Origin: Mycobacteriales bacterium
Lineage (GTDB): Bacteria > Actinomycetota > Actinomycetes > BP-191
Assembly (NCBI GenBank): GCA_035714365.1
Contig: DASTMB010000040.1
Coordinates: forward strand, 119,362-183,361
Direction of reading: 5' to 3'
DNA length: 64,000 nt
The notes beneath the pieces were generated by a model that did not search any database, was not told the origin of the DNA, and saw only the letters and a list, made by a program, of their open reading frames with translations. Every line of letters starts with the position of its first letter. Position 1 is the stretch's first letter. This document shows, piece by piece, positions 32,306 through 40,600 of the stretch. A program made the translations under genes and the position numbers.

Positions 32306-33526
32306 CTACGCGTCGGCCTCCAGGTCGAGCGAGCCCGCCGCGATCCGGTCATCGGTGTCGCGGACGCGGCTCACGTACTCCTGCGCCTTCGCGACCTGCT
32401 CCTGCAACGCCGCGACCGTGACCGCCATCGAGTCCAGCGCCTGCCCCTTGAACGCGTCGATCGCGTCCATCGCCTGGTAGACGTTGCCGAACGCCGCCTC
32501 CAGCTTCTCGATGCCGATGGTCGACGCGGCGGCCTGCCGCTGGATGTCCACGCTCTGGTTCGCGAGCATCGCCGACGTCGTCTGGATCAGGTCCGACGTC
32601 GTGGTGTTCAGCGCCGTGATCTGGTCGAGCACCATCTTCTGGTTCGACAGCGCCTGCGCGACGATGACCGCCGTCCGCAGCGCCGTCACCGTCGTCGTCG
32701 TCGCCCGGTCGACGCCCTTCACCAGCTCCAGGTTGTTCTTGCGAATCAGGTCGATCGCCAGGTACGCCTGGATCGAGACGGCGAGCTGGGTGAGCAGGTC
32801 CTGGTGCTTCTGCCGCGTGTAGAACAGCACGTCCTCGCGCAGCTTCTTCGCCCGCTCCGGGTCGGTCGCGTCCAGCGCCGCGATCTTCGCCGACAGCGCC
32901 GCGTCGAGGTGCTCGGCGATGTAGATGTACTGGGCGAGCCGCTGCATCGTCTCCCAGAGGTGGACCTTCTCCTGCTCCAGCGCGGCGTTGTCCTTGCGCA
33001 GCTCGTCCTGGCCGTCGTAGAGCGCCTTGATGATCGCGTCGAGGTGCGCCTGCGCGCTGACGTAGCGGCGGAAGTAGTCCTCGATCTTGTCGCCGAACGG
33101 GATCAGGCCGAGCAGCTTGCGGACGCCCGTCGCCTCCTTCGGGTCCAGGTCCTCGATCGTGCGCCGCAGGTCCAGCAGCGTCGCCGAGACCTTCGAGCCC
33201 GCGGCGAGGCCGCCCTTCTCCATCGCCTTCACCGGCGCGTTGAGCAGCCGGTTCGTCGTCTCCGCGGCCGCCCGCATCTCCACGTCGCCGAGCGCCGTCA
33301 CGTCCGCGGCCTTCGCGGCGAAGTCCGGGGAGTTCGTGTCCAGCGCCGTGATCGCGTCGACGAACGCCGCGACCTTCTCGTCCAGCGCCGGCAACGCCGC
33401 CTGGTCCAGCGGCACCATCCCGCCGACCTTCGCCGGCTCCACCGCGGCGACCGGCTGCGGCGGCTCGAGCACGAGGGTGGCCTGCGCCGCGGGTGGCGTC
33501 AGCGGTGCGGAACTGGGGTTCGCCAT
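32306..33526 (-). CDS. telA: TelA-family toxic-anion-resistance protein
   Basis: This 406-aa protein has ATG 33526. It is all helical and typical of TelA: LIPFGDKIEDYFRRYVSAQ, IIKALYDGQDELRKDN, LFYTRQKHQDLLTQLAVSIQ, VDRATTTTVTALRTAVIVA and TTSDLIQTTSAMLANQSV, with full family length. TelA proteins were first linked to tellurite resistance but occur more widely in stress and envelope clusters. It is the first gene of the twelve-gene operon, so the promoter should lie in 33527-33938. Confidence 0.92.
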   Translation of the reverse strand: MANPSSAPLTPPAAQATLVLEPPQPVAAVEPAKVGGMVPLDQAALPALDEKVAAFVDAITALDTNSPDFAAKAADVTALGDVEMRAAAETTNRLLNAPVKAMEKGGLAAGSKVSATLLDLRRTIEDLDPKEATGVRKLLGLIPFGDKIEDYFRRYVSAQAHLDAIIKALYDGQDELRKDNAALEQEKVHLWETMQRLAQYIYIAEHLDAALSAKIAALDATDPERAKKLREDVLFYTRQKHQDLLTQLAVSIQAYLAIDLIRKNNLELVKGVDRATTTTVTALRTAVIVAQALSNQKMVLDQITALNTTTSDLIQTTSAMLANQSVDIQRQAAASTIGIEKLEAAFGNVYQAMDAIDAFKGQALDSMAVTVAALQEQVAKAQEYVSRVRDTDDRIAAGSLDLEADA

Positions 33527-33938
33527 CGTCCGGGGCTCCTCGAGGGGTTCGCGGTCTCGCACCAGCGGCTCCCATGATGGGGGATGGAGGAGCGGCACCG
33601 CACCAGGGGTCGGCACGGATGTCTCCCGGCCCGGCGGCCCTCGCGCGGGGCGGCGTTCGTCCGTTCGGGACAACCGGGCCGCGCGCGCGAACCGTTCGCC
33701 CTCTTCACCGCTCTGTGATGCGGGGAGGTGGCGGCCGCGTGCCGCCACCCGCGAGCGGCTCCCCCGCCACGCTGCGGACGGGCGGGGGAGCCTCACCCCG
33801 CGCCGTCCCGCGCTCCGGGGCCCGAGACGGCGCCGGGGGCCGTCGCCGGCCGCGGCGCACCCGTGCTCCGTCGTCTCCCCCGTCGACGGGCACGGGCACG
33901 CGCGGGCCGCGCGGCCCCCGGTGCCACTCAGCCGCGAC
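33527..33938. other. Intergenic region upstream of the TelA operon
   Basis: These 412 bp separate the TelA start from the end of the SGNH hydrolase gene. Frames here lack coding character in any phase. The region must contain the promoter for the large minus-strand operon, but I see no convincing -35/-10 pair. CCCATGATGGG (a small imperfect palindrome near 33573) is the only structure noted. Confidence 0.4.
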
Positions 33939-34760
33939 CTACCAGTTGAAGCCCGCCGGGTACGTCACCGACGCCAGCACGGCCTGGCCGCTCGTGTTCG
34001 GGTGGAAGTAGTCCCACGTCGACACCTGGCTCAGCACGAACTGGTAGTTGAACACCGCGTTGTTGTCGAACGTGCAGTTGGCGCCGTACGCCGTGCACGC
34101 CTGCGCGAGCTGCGTGTTGAAGTCGATCACCCGCTGCTGCACCCGCGCCCGACGGTCCACGTCCACCTGCGCCGTCGACTGCGGGTTCGCCAGCATCGAC
34201 TGGCAGATGCCGAAGCCGTTCCACGCCGACCGCGCGCTGCTGTTGTCCTTCCCGATGAACCACAGCCGCTTGACGTCCGGGACGCTCGCGATGAACACCG
34301 CGGCGTTCGGCAGGCCGTTCTTCAACGTCGCCAGCGCCTGGTCGAGCTGCGACCGGTACGTCGCCACCGGCGTCATCGTCGACTCGCTGCTCGTGCAGGC
34401 GTCGTTCGCGCCCATGAGGATCGTCACGTACTGCACGTGGCGGGAGACCGCCGTCTGCGCCTGGCCGTTCAGGTCGACCATCTTCGCGCCGGTCTTGGCG
34501 TCGTTGTAGTTGAAGCCGGTGATCGCGGCGTTCTTGCTCTTGATGCGCAGGTAGTGGCTGTTGACGCTCGCGTAGCCGCCGGTCGACCAGGACCGGTCGG
34601 TGCAGTCGCTGTACCAGCCGCAGGCGTTGAAGCCGCGGGTGATCGAGTCGCCGAGCGAGCTCATCGAGCTCGGGATCGGCGGCACCGCGCTGGCGGTCCC
34701 GCCGCCGGCGAGCACCGCGAGCGCGGCCCCGGCCGCCAGGACCATCGTGCGTAGACGCAT
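33939..34760 (-). CDS. Secreted SGNH/GDSL hydrolase
   Basis: This 273-aa protein has a Sec signal peptide (MRLRTMVLAAGAALAVLAGG, cleavage near TASA). ATG 34760 is chosen because AGGAGAG lies just before it. SGNH motifs: SLGDSITRGF (Ser39), GANDAC (Asn) and WDYFHPN (Asp/His). It is paralogous to the lipoprotein hydrolase at 13384, with the same SWSTGG, SSESTMTPVATY and GICQSML landmarks, but soluble instead of lipid-anchored. The likely substrate is an ester in the envelope or medium; not determinable further. Confidence 0.88.
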   Translation of the reverse strand: MRLRTMVLAAGAALAVLAGGGTASAVPPIPSSMSSLGDSITRGFNACGWYSDCTDRSWSTGGYASVNSHYLRIKSKNAAITGFNYNDAKTGAKMVDLNGQAQTAVSRHVQYVTILMGANDACTSSESTMTPVATYRSQLDQALATLKNGLPNAAVFIASVPDVKRLWFIGKDNSSARSAWNGFGICQSMLANPQSTAQVDVDRRARVQQRVIDFNTQLAQACTAYGANCTFDNNAVFNYQFVLSQVSTWDYFHPNTSGQAVLASVTYPAGFNW

Positions 34761-34930
34761 GTCTCTCCTCATGTCCGGCCGCCGCGCCCCGCGCGCGCCG
34801 GCTCGGCCGCGACCGTGACAGGCGGACATATTGGACAACAAGGGAGCAAACGTCTTACCTCCCGGTGAGGGTGCGCCCGGCTGGGAACCGGTTCGGCGGA
34901 CGGCGCGCGCTCCGATACGATGGGCACCCT

Positions 34931-35003
34931 GCGCTCGTAGCTCAACGGATAGAGCATCTGACTACGGATCAGAAGGTTGGGGGTTCGAGTCCCTCCGAGC
35001 GCG
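34931..35003 (+). tRNA. tRNA-Arg (anticodon ACG)
   Basis: This 73-nt cloverleaf has acceptor GCGCTCG pairing with CGAGCGC, D-arm region TAGCTCAACGGATAGAGCA, anticodon stem TCTGA/TCAGA with loop CTACGGA (anticodon ACG, read as ICG for CGN codons), and T-arm around GGGGG-TTCGAGT-CCCTC, ending in discriminator G without encoded CCA. A candidate -10 hexamer TACGAT (34916-34921) lies nine bases upstream. CTCTGACCTGCGG follows at 35007-35019, the same 13-mer as after the tRNA-Ser fragment at 7463. Confidence 0.95.
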
Positions 35004-35200
35004 CTTCTCTGACCTGCGGGTTAGCCTTCGTGATCTTCACTGCACCGGCTCCGCGCTAACGTCCGCGCTCACACGGTGTGCTCCACCATGGCGACCAACC
35101 TCGGGCGGCTCGGAGACACGTTCGCTGGCGGCGACGTCCGCGTGCGTCTCACGGACCCGCACTGCAGCGAGCGTCGCGGGTGGCGTGCCACGATGTGGCC

Positions 35201-35371
35201 ATGGCGCGATTCCACAAGGGTGACCGGGTCCTCATCACCGAAGGCGCGTTCAAGGGGCAGTGGGCGGTGATCGTCGACAAGGACGTCGTCGGCGACGAGC
35301 TCACGGTGGCGCTCGGTGAGGACGGCCGGGAGATCCGTACCCACGAGGCGCACGTGGAGCCGGCGGACTAG
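35201..35371 (+). CDS. Small KOW-motif-like protein
   Basis: This is a 56-aa protein. FHKGDRVLITEGAFKGQWAVI is a KOW-type beta motif (Gly and hydrophobic spacing as in NusG/L24 domains), followed by a short acidic strand region. Such single-domain proteins are common in actinobacteria with unknown roles, possibly RNA or ribosome contact. The ATG at 35201 is the only start that leaves just the domain. Its stop overlaps the convergent P-type ATPase stop: the two TAG codons share a CTAG palindrome at 35368-35371. Confidence 0.65.
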   Translation: MARFHKGDRVLITEGAFKGQWAVIVDKDVVGDELTVALGEDGREIRTHEAHVEPAD

Positions 35372-37431
35372 CCAATGCGGATCGCTCGGGACCGTAGGTC
35401 GACGCGGCGCAGGAGCTGGGCGTTGAGGGCGACGACGATCGTCGAGACGCTCATCAGGATCGCGGCCACCGCGGGCGGCATCGACACCCCGGCCCAGGCG
35501 AGCGCGCCGGCGCCGACGGGGATTGCGACGACGTTGTAGCCCGCCGCCCACCACAGGTTCTGCAGGCTCTTGCGGTACGTCGCGTGCGACAGCCGGATGA
35601 TGCCGACGACGGCCCGCGGGTCGGAGGTCGCCAGGATGAGGCCGGCGGACTCGATGGCAACGTCGGTGCCGGCGCCGATGGCGATGCCGATGTCGGCGCT
35701 CGCGAGTGCGGGGGCGTCGTTGACGCCGTCGCCGACCATCGCGACGGACAGGCCGCGGTCGCGCAGCTCGGCGACCTTGGCGGCCTTGTCCTCCGGCAGC
35801 ACCTCCGCGAAGACCTCGTCGACACCGAGGTCCGCGCCGACGGCGTCGGCGACCTGGCGCGCATCACCGGTGATCATCACGATCCGCCGGCCGAGGGACC
35901 GGAGCTCGGCGACCGCGGCCCGCGCCTCGGGCCGTACCTCGTCCTCCAGCGCGAGGCCACCAACGACGCGGTCGCCGCGCACGAGGTACAGCACGGCGGC
36001 ACCGCGCTCATGCCACCCGCGCGACCACCGGGCCAGCTCGGCCGGTTCGGTCAACGACCGTTCGCGCAGCAGCGCGGGGCCGCCGACGGCGTGACGCTGC
36101 CCGTCGACGTCGGCCTCGACACCGCGACCGGTCAGCGACTGGAACCCCGTCGCCGGCGGCACGGGGCCGCGTTCCTTCGCGACGGTGACGATCGCCCGCG
36201 CGAGGGGGTGCTCGCTGTCCGACTCGACGGCACCCGCGAGGCGGAGAACCTCGGCTTCGCCGATCCCGTGGCCGGCGACGCCGGCGACGGTGTGCTCGCC
36301 CTTGGTGAGGGTGCCGGTCTTGTCGAACAGGAACGCGTCGACCGTGCGGCTCTGCTCGAGCGCCAGCCGGTCCTTGACGAGGATGCCGTTGCGCGCGGCG
36401 ACCGCCGACGACAGCGACGTCGTGAGCGGGATCGCCAGGCCGAGCGCGTGCGGGCACGAGATGACGAGCACGGTGACGACGCGCACCACCGCCTCGCCGC
36501 CGTCGCCGAGCGCGGTCCACACGATCGCGGTCACGACGGCCGCCGCGGTCGCGACGTAGAACAGCAGCGCGGCGGCGCGGTCGGCGAGCACCTGCGTCCG
36601 CGAACGCGACTCCTGCGCCTGGGCGACGAGCCGCTGGATGCCGGCGAGAGCGGTGTCGTAGCCGACGGCGGCGACCCGTACCCGGATCGCGGAGTCGGTC
36701 GACACGGTGCCGGCGACGACCCGGTCGCCGACGCCCTTCGCCACGGGCCGCGACTCGCCGGTGATCATCGACTCGTCCAGCTCGGCGGCGCCCGCGACGA
36801 TCTCGCCGTCGGCGGGCACGCGCGCCCCGGAGCGGACCAGCACGACGTCACCCGTGCGCAGCGCGCCGAGGGCGACGAGCTCCACCTCGCCGTCGCCCGT
36901 CACGCGCTCGGCCTCGTCCGGAAGGAGAGCGGCCAGCGCCGCGAGCGCGTCCCGCGCCTGCCCGAGCGCCTTCATCTCCTGCCAGTGGCCGAGCAGCATG
37001 ATCGTCACGAGCAGCGAGAGCTCCCACCAGAAGTCGAGCTCGAACGCGCCCAGCGAGGTGGCCATCGACGCCACGTAGGCGACGGTGATCGCCATCGCGA
37101 TCAGCAGCATCATGCCCGGGCTGCGCTCCCGCACCTCCCGCCGGCCGCCGTCGAGGAACGGCCAAGCGCCCCAGAGGAAGACCACCGAGCCGAGCACGGG
37201 GCCGACCCACGCGACCCCGGCGAAGGCCAGGTCGTAGCCGAACCAGTCCATGACCATGTGGCTGGTCGCCACGACGGGGACGGACAGCAGCAGGCTCCAC
37301 CAGAACCGGCGACGGAACGTCGCGACGTGGTGGCCGGCGTGCTTGCCGTGGCCGCCGTGCGGCTGCGGCTGCCGCGTGCCGTGGCCGTGCTGCTCGTGCC
37401 CGACGCTGTCGTGCGTGGCGTGCGCCGTCAT
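35368..37431 (-). CDS. copB: CopB-type P1B heavy-metal (copper) translocating ATPase
   Basis: This 687-aa protein is an integral-membrane exporter. The His-rich N terminus (HATHDSVGHEQHGHG..., HGGHGKHAGHH) replaces the usual CxxC metal domains. The membrane motif is CPHALGLAIP, the CPH signature of CopB (P1B-3) pumps, instead of CPC. TGES, DKTGTLTKG, HP-locus EHPLARAI and GDGVNDAPALA are intact. The second of two nearby ATGs (37431) is at ideal distance from GGAGGAG. A palindrome directly upstream resembles a CsoR operator. It lies alone, with no chaperone gene adjacent. Confidence 0.93.
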   Translation of the reverse strand: MTAHATHDSVGHEQHGHGTRQPQPHGGHGKHAGHHVATFRRRFWWSLLLSVPVVATSHMVMDWFGYDLAFAGVAWVGPVLGSVVFLWGAWPFLDGGRREVRERSPGMMLLIAMAITVAYVASMATSLGAFELDFWWELSLLVTIMLLGHWQEMKALGQARDALAALAALLPDEAERVTGDGEVELVALGALRTGDVVLVRSGARVPADGEIVAGAAELDESMITGESRPVAKGVGDRVVAGTVSTDSAIRVRVAAVGYDTALAGIQRLVAQAQESRSRTQVLADRAAALLFYVATAAAVVTAIVWTALGDGGEAVVRVVTVLVISCPHALGLAIPLTTSLSSAVAARNGILVKDRLALEQSRTVDAFLFDKTGTLTKGEHTVAGVAGHGIGEAEVLRLAGAVESDSEHPLARAIVTVAKERGPVPPATGFQSLTGRGVEADVDGQRHAVGGPALLRERSLTEPAELARWSRGWHERGAAVLYLVRGDRVVGGLALEDEVRPEARAAVAELRSLGRRIVMITGDARQVADAVGADLGVDEVFAEVLPEDKAAKVAELRDRGLSVAMVGDGVNDAPALASADIGIAIGAGTDVAIESAGLILATSDPRAVVGIIRLSHATYRKSLQNLWWAAGYNVVAIPVGAGALAWAGVSMPPAVAAILMSVSTIVVALNAQLLRRVDLRSRAIRIG

Positions 37432-37455
37432 CTCGTCCATCTCCTCCGGCTCATA

Positions 37456-37470
37456 TACCCCCGGGGGGTA
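37456..37470 (-). promoter_or_regulatory. CsoR-like operator at the copper ATPase start
   Basis: TACCCCCGGGGGGTA is a palindrome of C and G runs flanked by TA, as in CsoR-family operators. It lies 25 bp upstream of the ATPase ATG and overlaps a TATA-like -10 (GTATAT on the minus strand). No csoR-like gene is present in the window, so the regulator would be encoded elsewhere. Between 37471 and 37650 nothing else is supported. Confidence 0.6.
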
Positions 37471-37650
37471 CCTGGTCGTAGGAACGACGGAGGCGGCCCG
37501 GGCATTCCGGACCTGTCCAGGAGCGGGGTTCGGGCGAGGTGACGCCCGCGCGGTCGGGCCATTGTGCGGTCCCCGGATCGGGCGTAGCGTCCCGCCCATT
37601 CGTCAGGGCTGGGAGCTGGGGATGGACGGCACGGGCTCGGTCGTCACGTC

Positions 37651-40600
37651 GTGAGGGCCGCAACGGGGGACGCCACGGGGGCCGGCAAGCCGGGCGGCCC
37701 CACGCTCACCCACGTCCGCTACGACGGTGCCGCGCTGTCCGTCGCGTGGACCGGCGACCCCAACCCCGGCACCCGCTACGCCGTCGAGGTCTACGACGAC
37801 GACACGCGCATCGCGAGCGCCGACGCCGGCCCCTCGATGACGGCGGTCGTGCCGATCGAGCTGGCGCCGGACCGCACCTACGGCGTGACGATCGTCGCGA
37901 ACGGCGGGTGGACGTCGCTGCTCGTCGGCGTGGTCACCACCCCCGTCGCCGTCCCGCACGCCACGACCGACGCGGCGACGGGCGCGCTGACGCTCGCGAT
38001 GCCGGACGCCGCGATGTACCGGCTGCGCGTGTCGGTCAACGGCGCGCCGCCCGGCCCGGAGCAACGCGTCGACGGGGCGGAGGCGGCCGTCGCGCCGCCA
38101 CCGCCCGGCAGCGTCGCGGCTGCCACGCTCGCGCTCGCCACGGTCGGCGCCGGCGACGCGACGTCGATCGGGCCGTACGGCGCGGCGTTCGCGCTGCCGA
38201 CCCAGCGTCCGGAGCTGCTCGGCGCCGCCTACGACGGCAGCACGCTGCACGTCGCGTGGACCGGCGCCACGGGCGCGGACGGCTACGTCGTGACGGTGCT
38301 CGACGCGGGCGTGGCGTCGTTCCGGCAACGGGTCGCCGCGCCGGCGACGGAGGCCTCCGTCACGCCCGGCATCACCGGGACGACCGGCAGGTACACGGTG
38401 GTCGTGCAGGCGGCGACGGGCGAGTCGACCGGACCGCCGTCGGCGCCGTTGCCGCTGCTGCTCGCGGCCGCGACGGTGGACGCGGTCACCTACGACGGCG
38501 CGCTGCTGTCGGTCACGGTGACACCGCCCGCCGGGCCGGCGCCCACGGCGTACGACCTGGCGCTGCTGCGCGACGGCGCGCCGGTCCGCGCCGCCACGGT
38601 GGACGCGACGACGCTCGCGCTCGCCGCCGACGCCGGCGCGGCGGCGGCCGCGTACACCGTGACCGTGCGCCCGCGCGCGGGCCTGTCGGTCGGCCCGCCG
38701 GTCGTGGCGCCCGCCGTGCTGGGGACACCGGACGTGGCCGCCGCCGTCTGCACCACCGACATCGTCGTCACCCCGGCGGCCGGCCGCCTCGCGGCCGGCG
38801 TCGCGATCGACGCCGTCCTGTACGCCGACGGCCGGCCCGGTACGCCGGTGCGGGCCGACGGCACGGCGACGTTCGCGATCCCGGCCGGTGCGGCCGCGGT
38901 CGCGGTCGCGGTACGCGGCGTGGACGGCGTCGCCACCGGCCCGTGGTCGGCGCCGGTCCCGGTGCCGACGGCCGTACCGGTCGTCACGGCCGCGCGGTCC
39001 GGCCGCGACGCCGTGGCGCTCGCGTGGCGCGGCGACGCGGACGCGACGTTCCGGGTCACGGCCGGCGACCTGGAGACCGTCGTCGACGGCCTCTCCGCGA
39101 CGCTCGCGGCACCCGGCGCGGCGGCCGCGTCGGTCACCGAGGTCGCGGGGGTCTCGACCGGCCCCACCGGCACCGTCGAGCTCGTGCCGGACGGCCCAGC
39201 GATCACCGCCGTGACCGTCGACAGCAAGCGCGCGGTGACCGTCGGGTGGACGGGCACGGGCACGTTGACGGGCGTCGAGCCGGTCCTGCGGTGGGACGGC
39301 GCCGAGGTCGCGCTGCCGGCGGTCGCGCCGGACACGCACCCGATCGCGTTCGCGCTGCCGGACGGCGTCCCGGACGGCGCCACCGTCGCGCTGCGCGGCG
39401 TCGCCGGTGTCGCGTCGAGCCCGCTCGGCGACGCCGCCACGCTGCTCACCGTCGCGCCGGCCGGGCTGGCCGTCGGCTACGACGGCGCCGCCGTGACCGC
39501 GACGTGGGACGCGGCGAGCCCGCCGGTCGACCGTTACGTCGCGGCCCTCGCCGTCCCCGGCGCGGACGTCGTCACGGCCGTCGTCCGCGACGCGACGGCG
39601 TCGTTCCCCTACGCGCCCACCACGCCGCCCGCGGCGCCGCCCACCGTGACCGTCGCGGCGATGGCGGGCGCGGTCGCGCGGGGCGCGTTCGGCGCACCGG
39701 TCGACGTCGTGACGGAGACGCCGCGCGTGACGCTCGCCGCGTACGACGGCGCGACGCTGCGGCTCGCGTGGACCGGCGACACGACGGGGCGGTACCGCGT
39801 CGACGTCGAGGCCGGCGGCGTCGCGGCGGCGGCGTACGAGGTGGGCGGCACGGCCGTCGCGATCCCGCTCGTCCCGGGCGCGTGGACGGTCGCGGTCCGC
39901 GCGGCCGGCCCCCGCACCACCGGCCCCGCCGGGACGGTCACGCCCGTCACCGGCAGCGCCGAGGTGACCGAGGTCGCGTTCGACCCGGTCGGCGGCGACG
40001 GCCACGTCGCCTGGCAGGCGGTGGACGGCGCGACGGCGTACGCCCTCACGCTCCTCGACGGCACGCGGCCGGTCTCGACGTGGAGCGCGCCGGAGACGAC
40101 CACCACGGTGGCGGCGTCGCTGCTGCGCGCCGGGGGCACCTACGCGCTGTCGGTCCAGCCGGTCGCGGCCACGGACGGGCTGCTGCTCACCGGACCCGTC
40201 ACGACGGTCGCGCTGCCGGCCACGGCACCCACCGCCCTCGCCGTGAGGTACGACGGCGCGACGGTCGCCGCGACCTGGTCCGGCGACGCGCGTGGCTACC
40301 GCGTCAGCACGGTGACCGGCGGCACCGCCACCGCCCTCGGCGACACGTCCGCGCCGCGGGGCGAGTGGCCGCTCGCCGCGGCGGCCGACGGCACCGCGCT
40401 CGTCGTCCAGCCGCTCGACGGCGCGTGGGCGGGCGCCCCTTCCGCGGCGGTCCCGCTGCACACCGGCTCGCTGTTCCTGGGCGACACCTGGCTCGCGCCG
40501 GCGACGACCCCCGCGCTGGCGGCGACGGCCGTCGCGCTGGCGCTGCCCGACCTGTTCACCGGCACGCCGGACCTGTCGAAGCTGACCGGTCTCGGCCTGA

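Noticed and set aside
34865..35059. Small protein-coding frame across the tRNA-Arg gene
   Set aside because: It is fully explained by the tRNA, and the translation has no coding character outside it.
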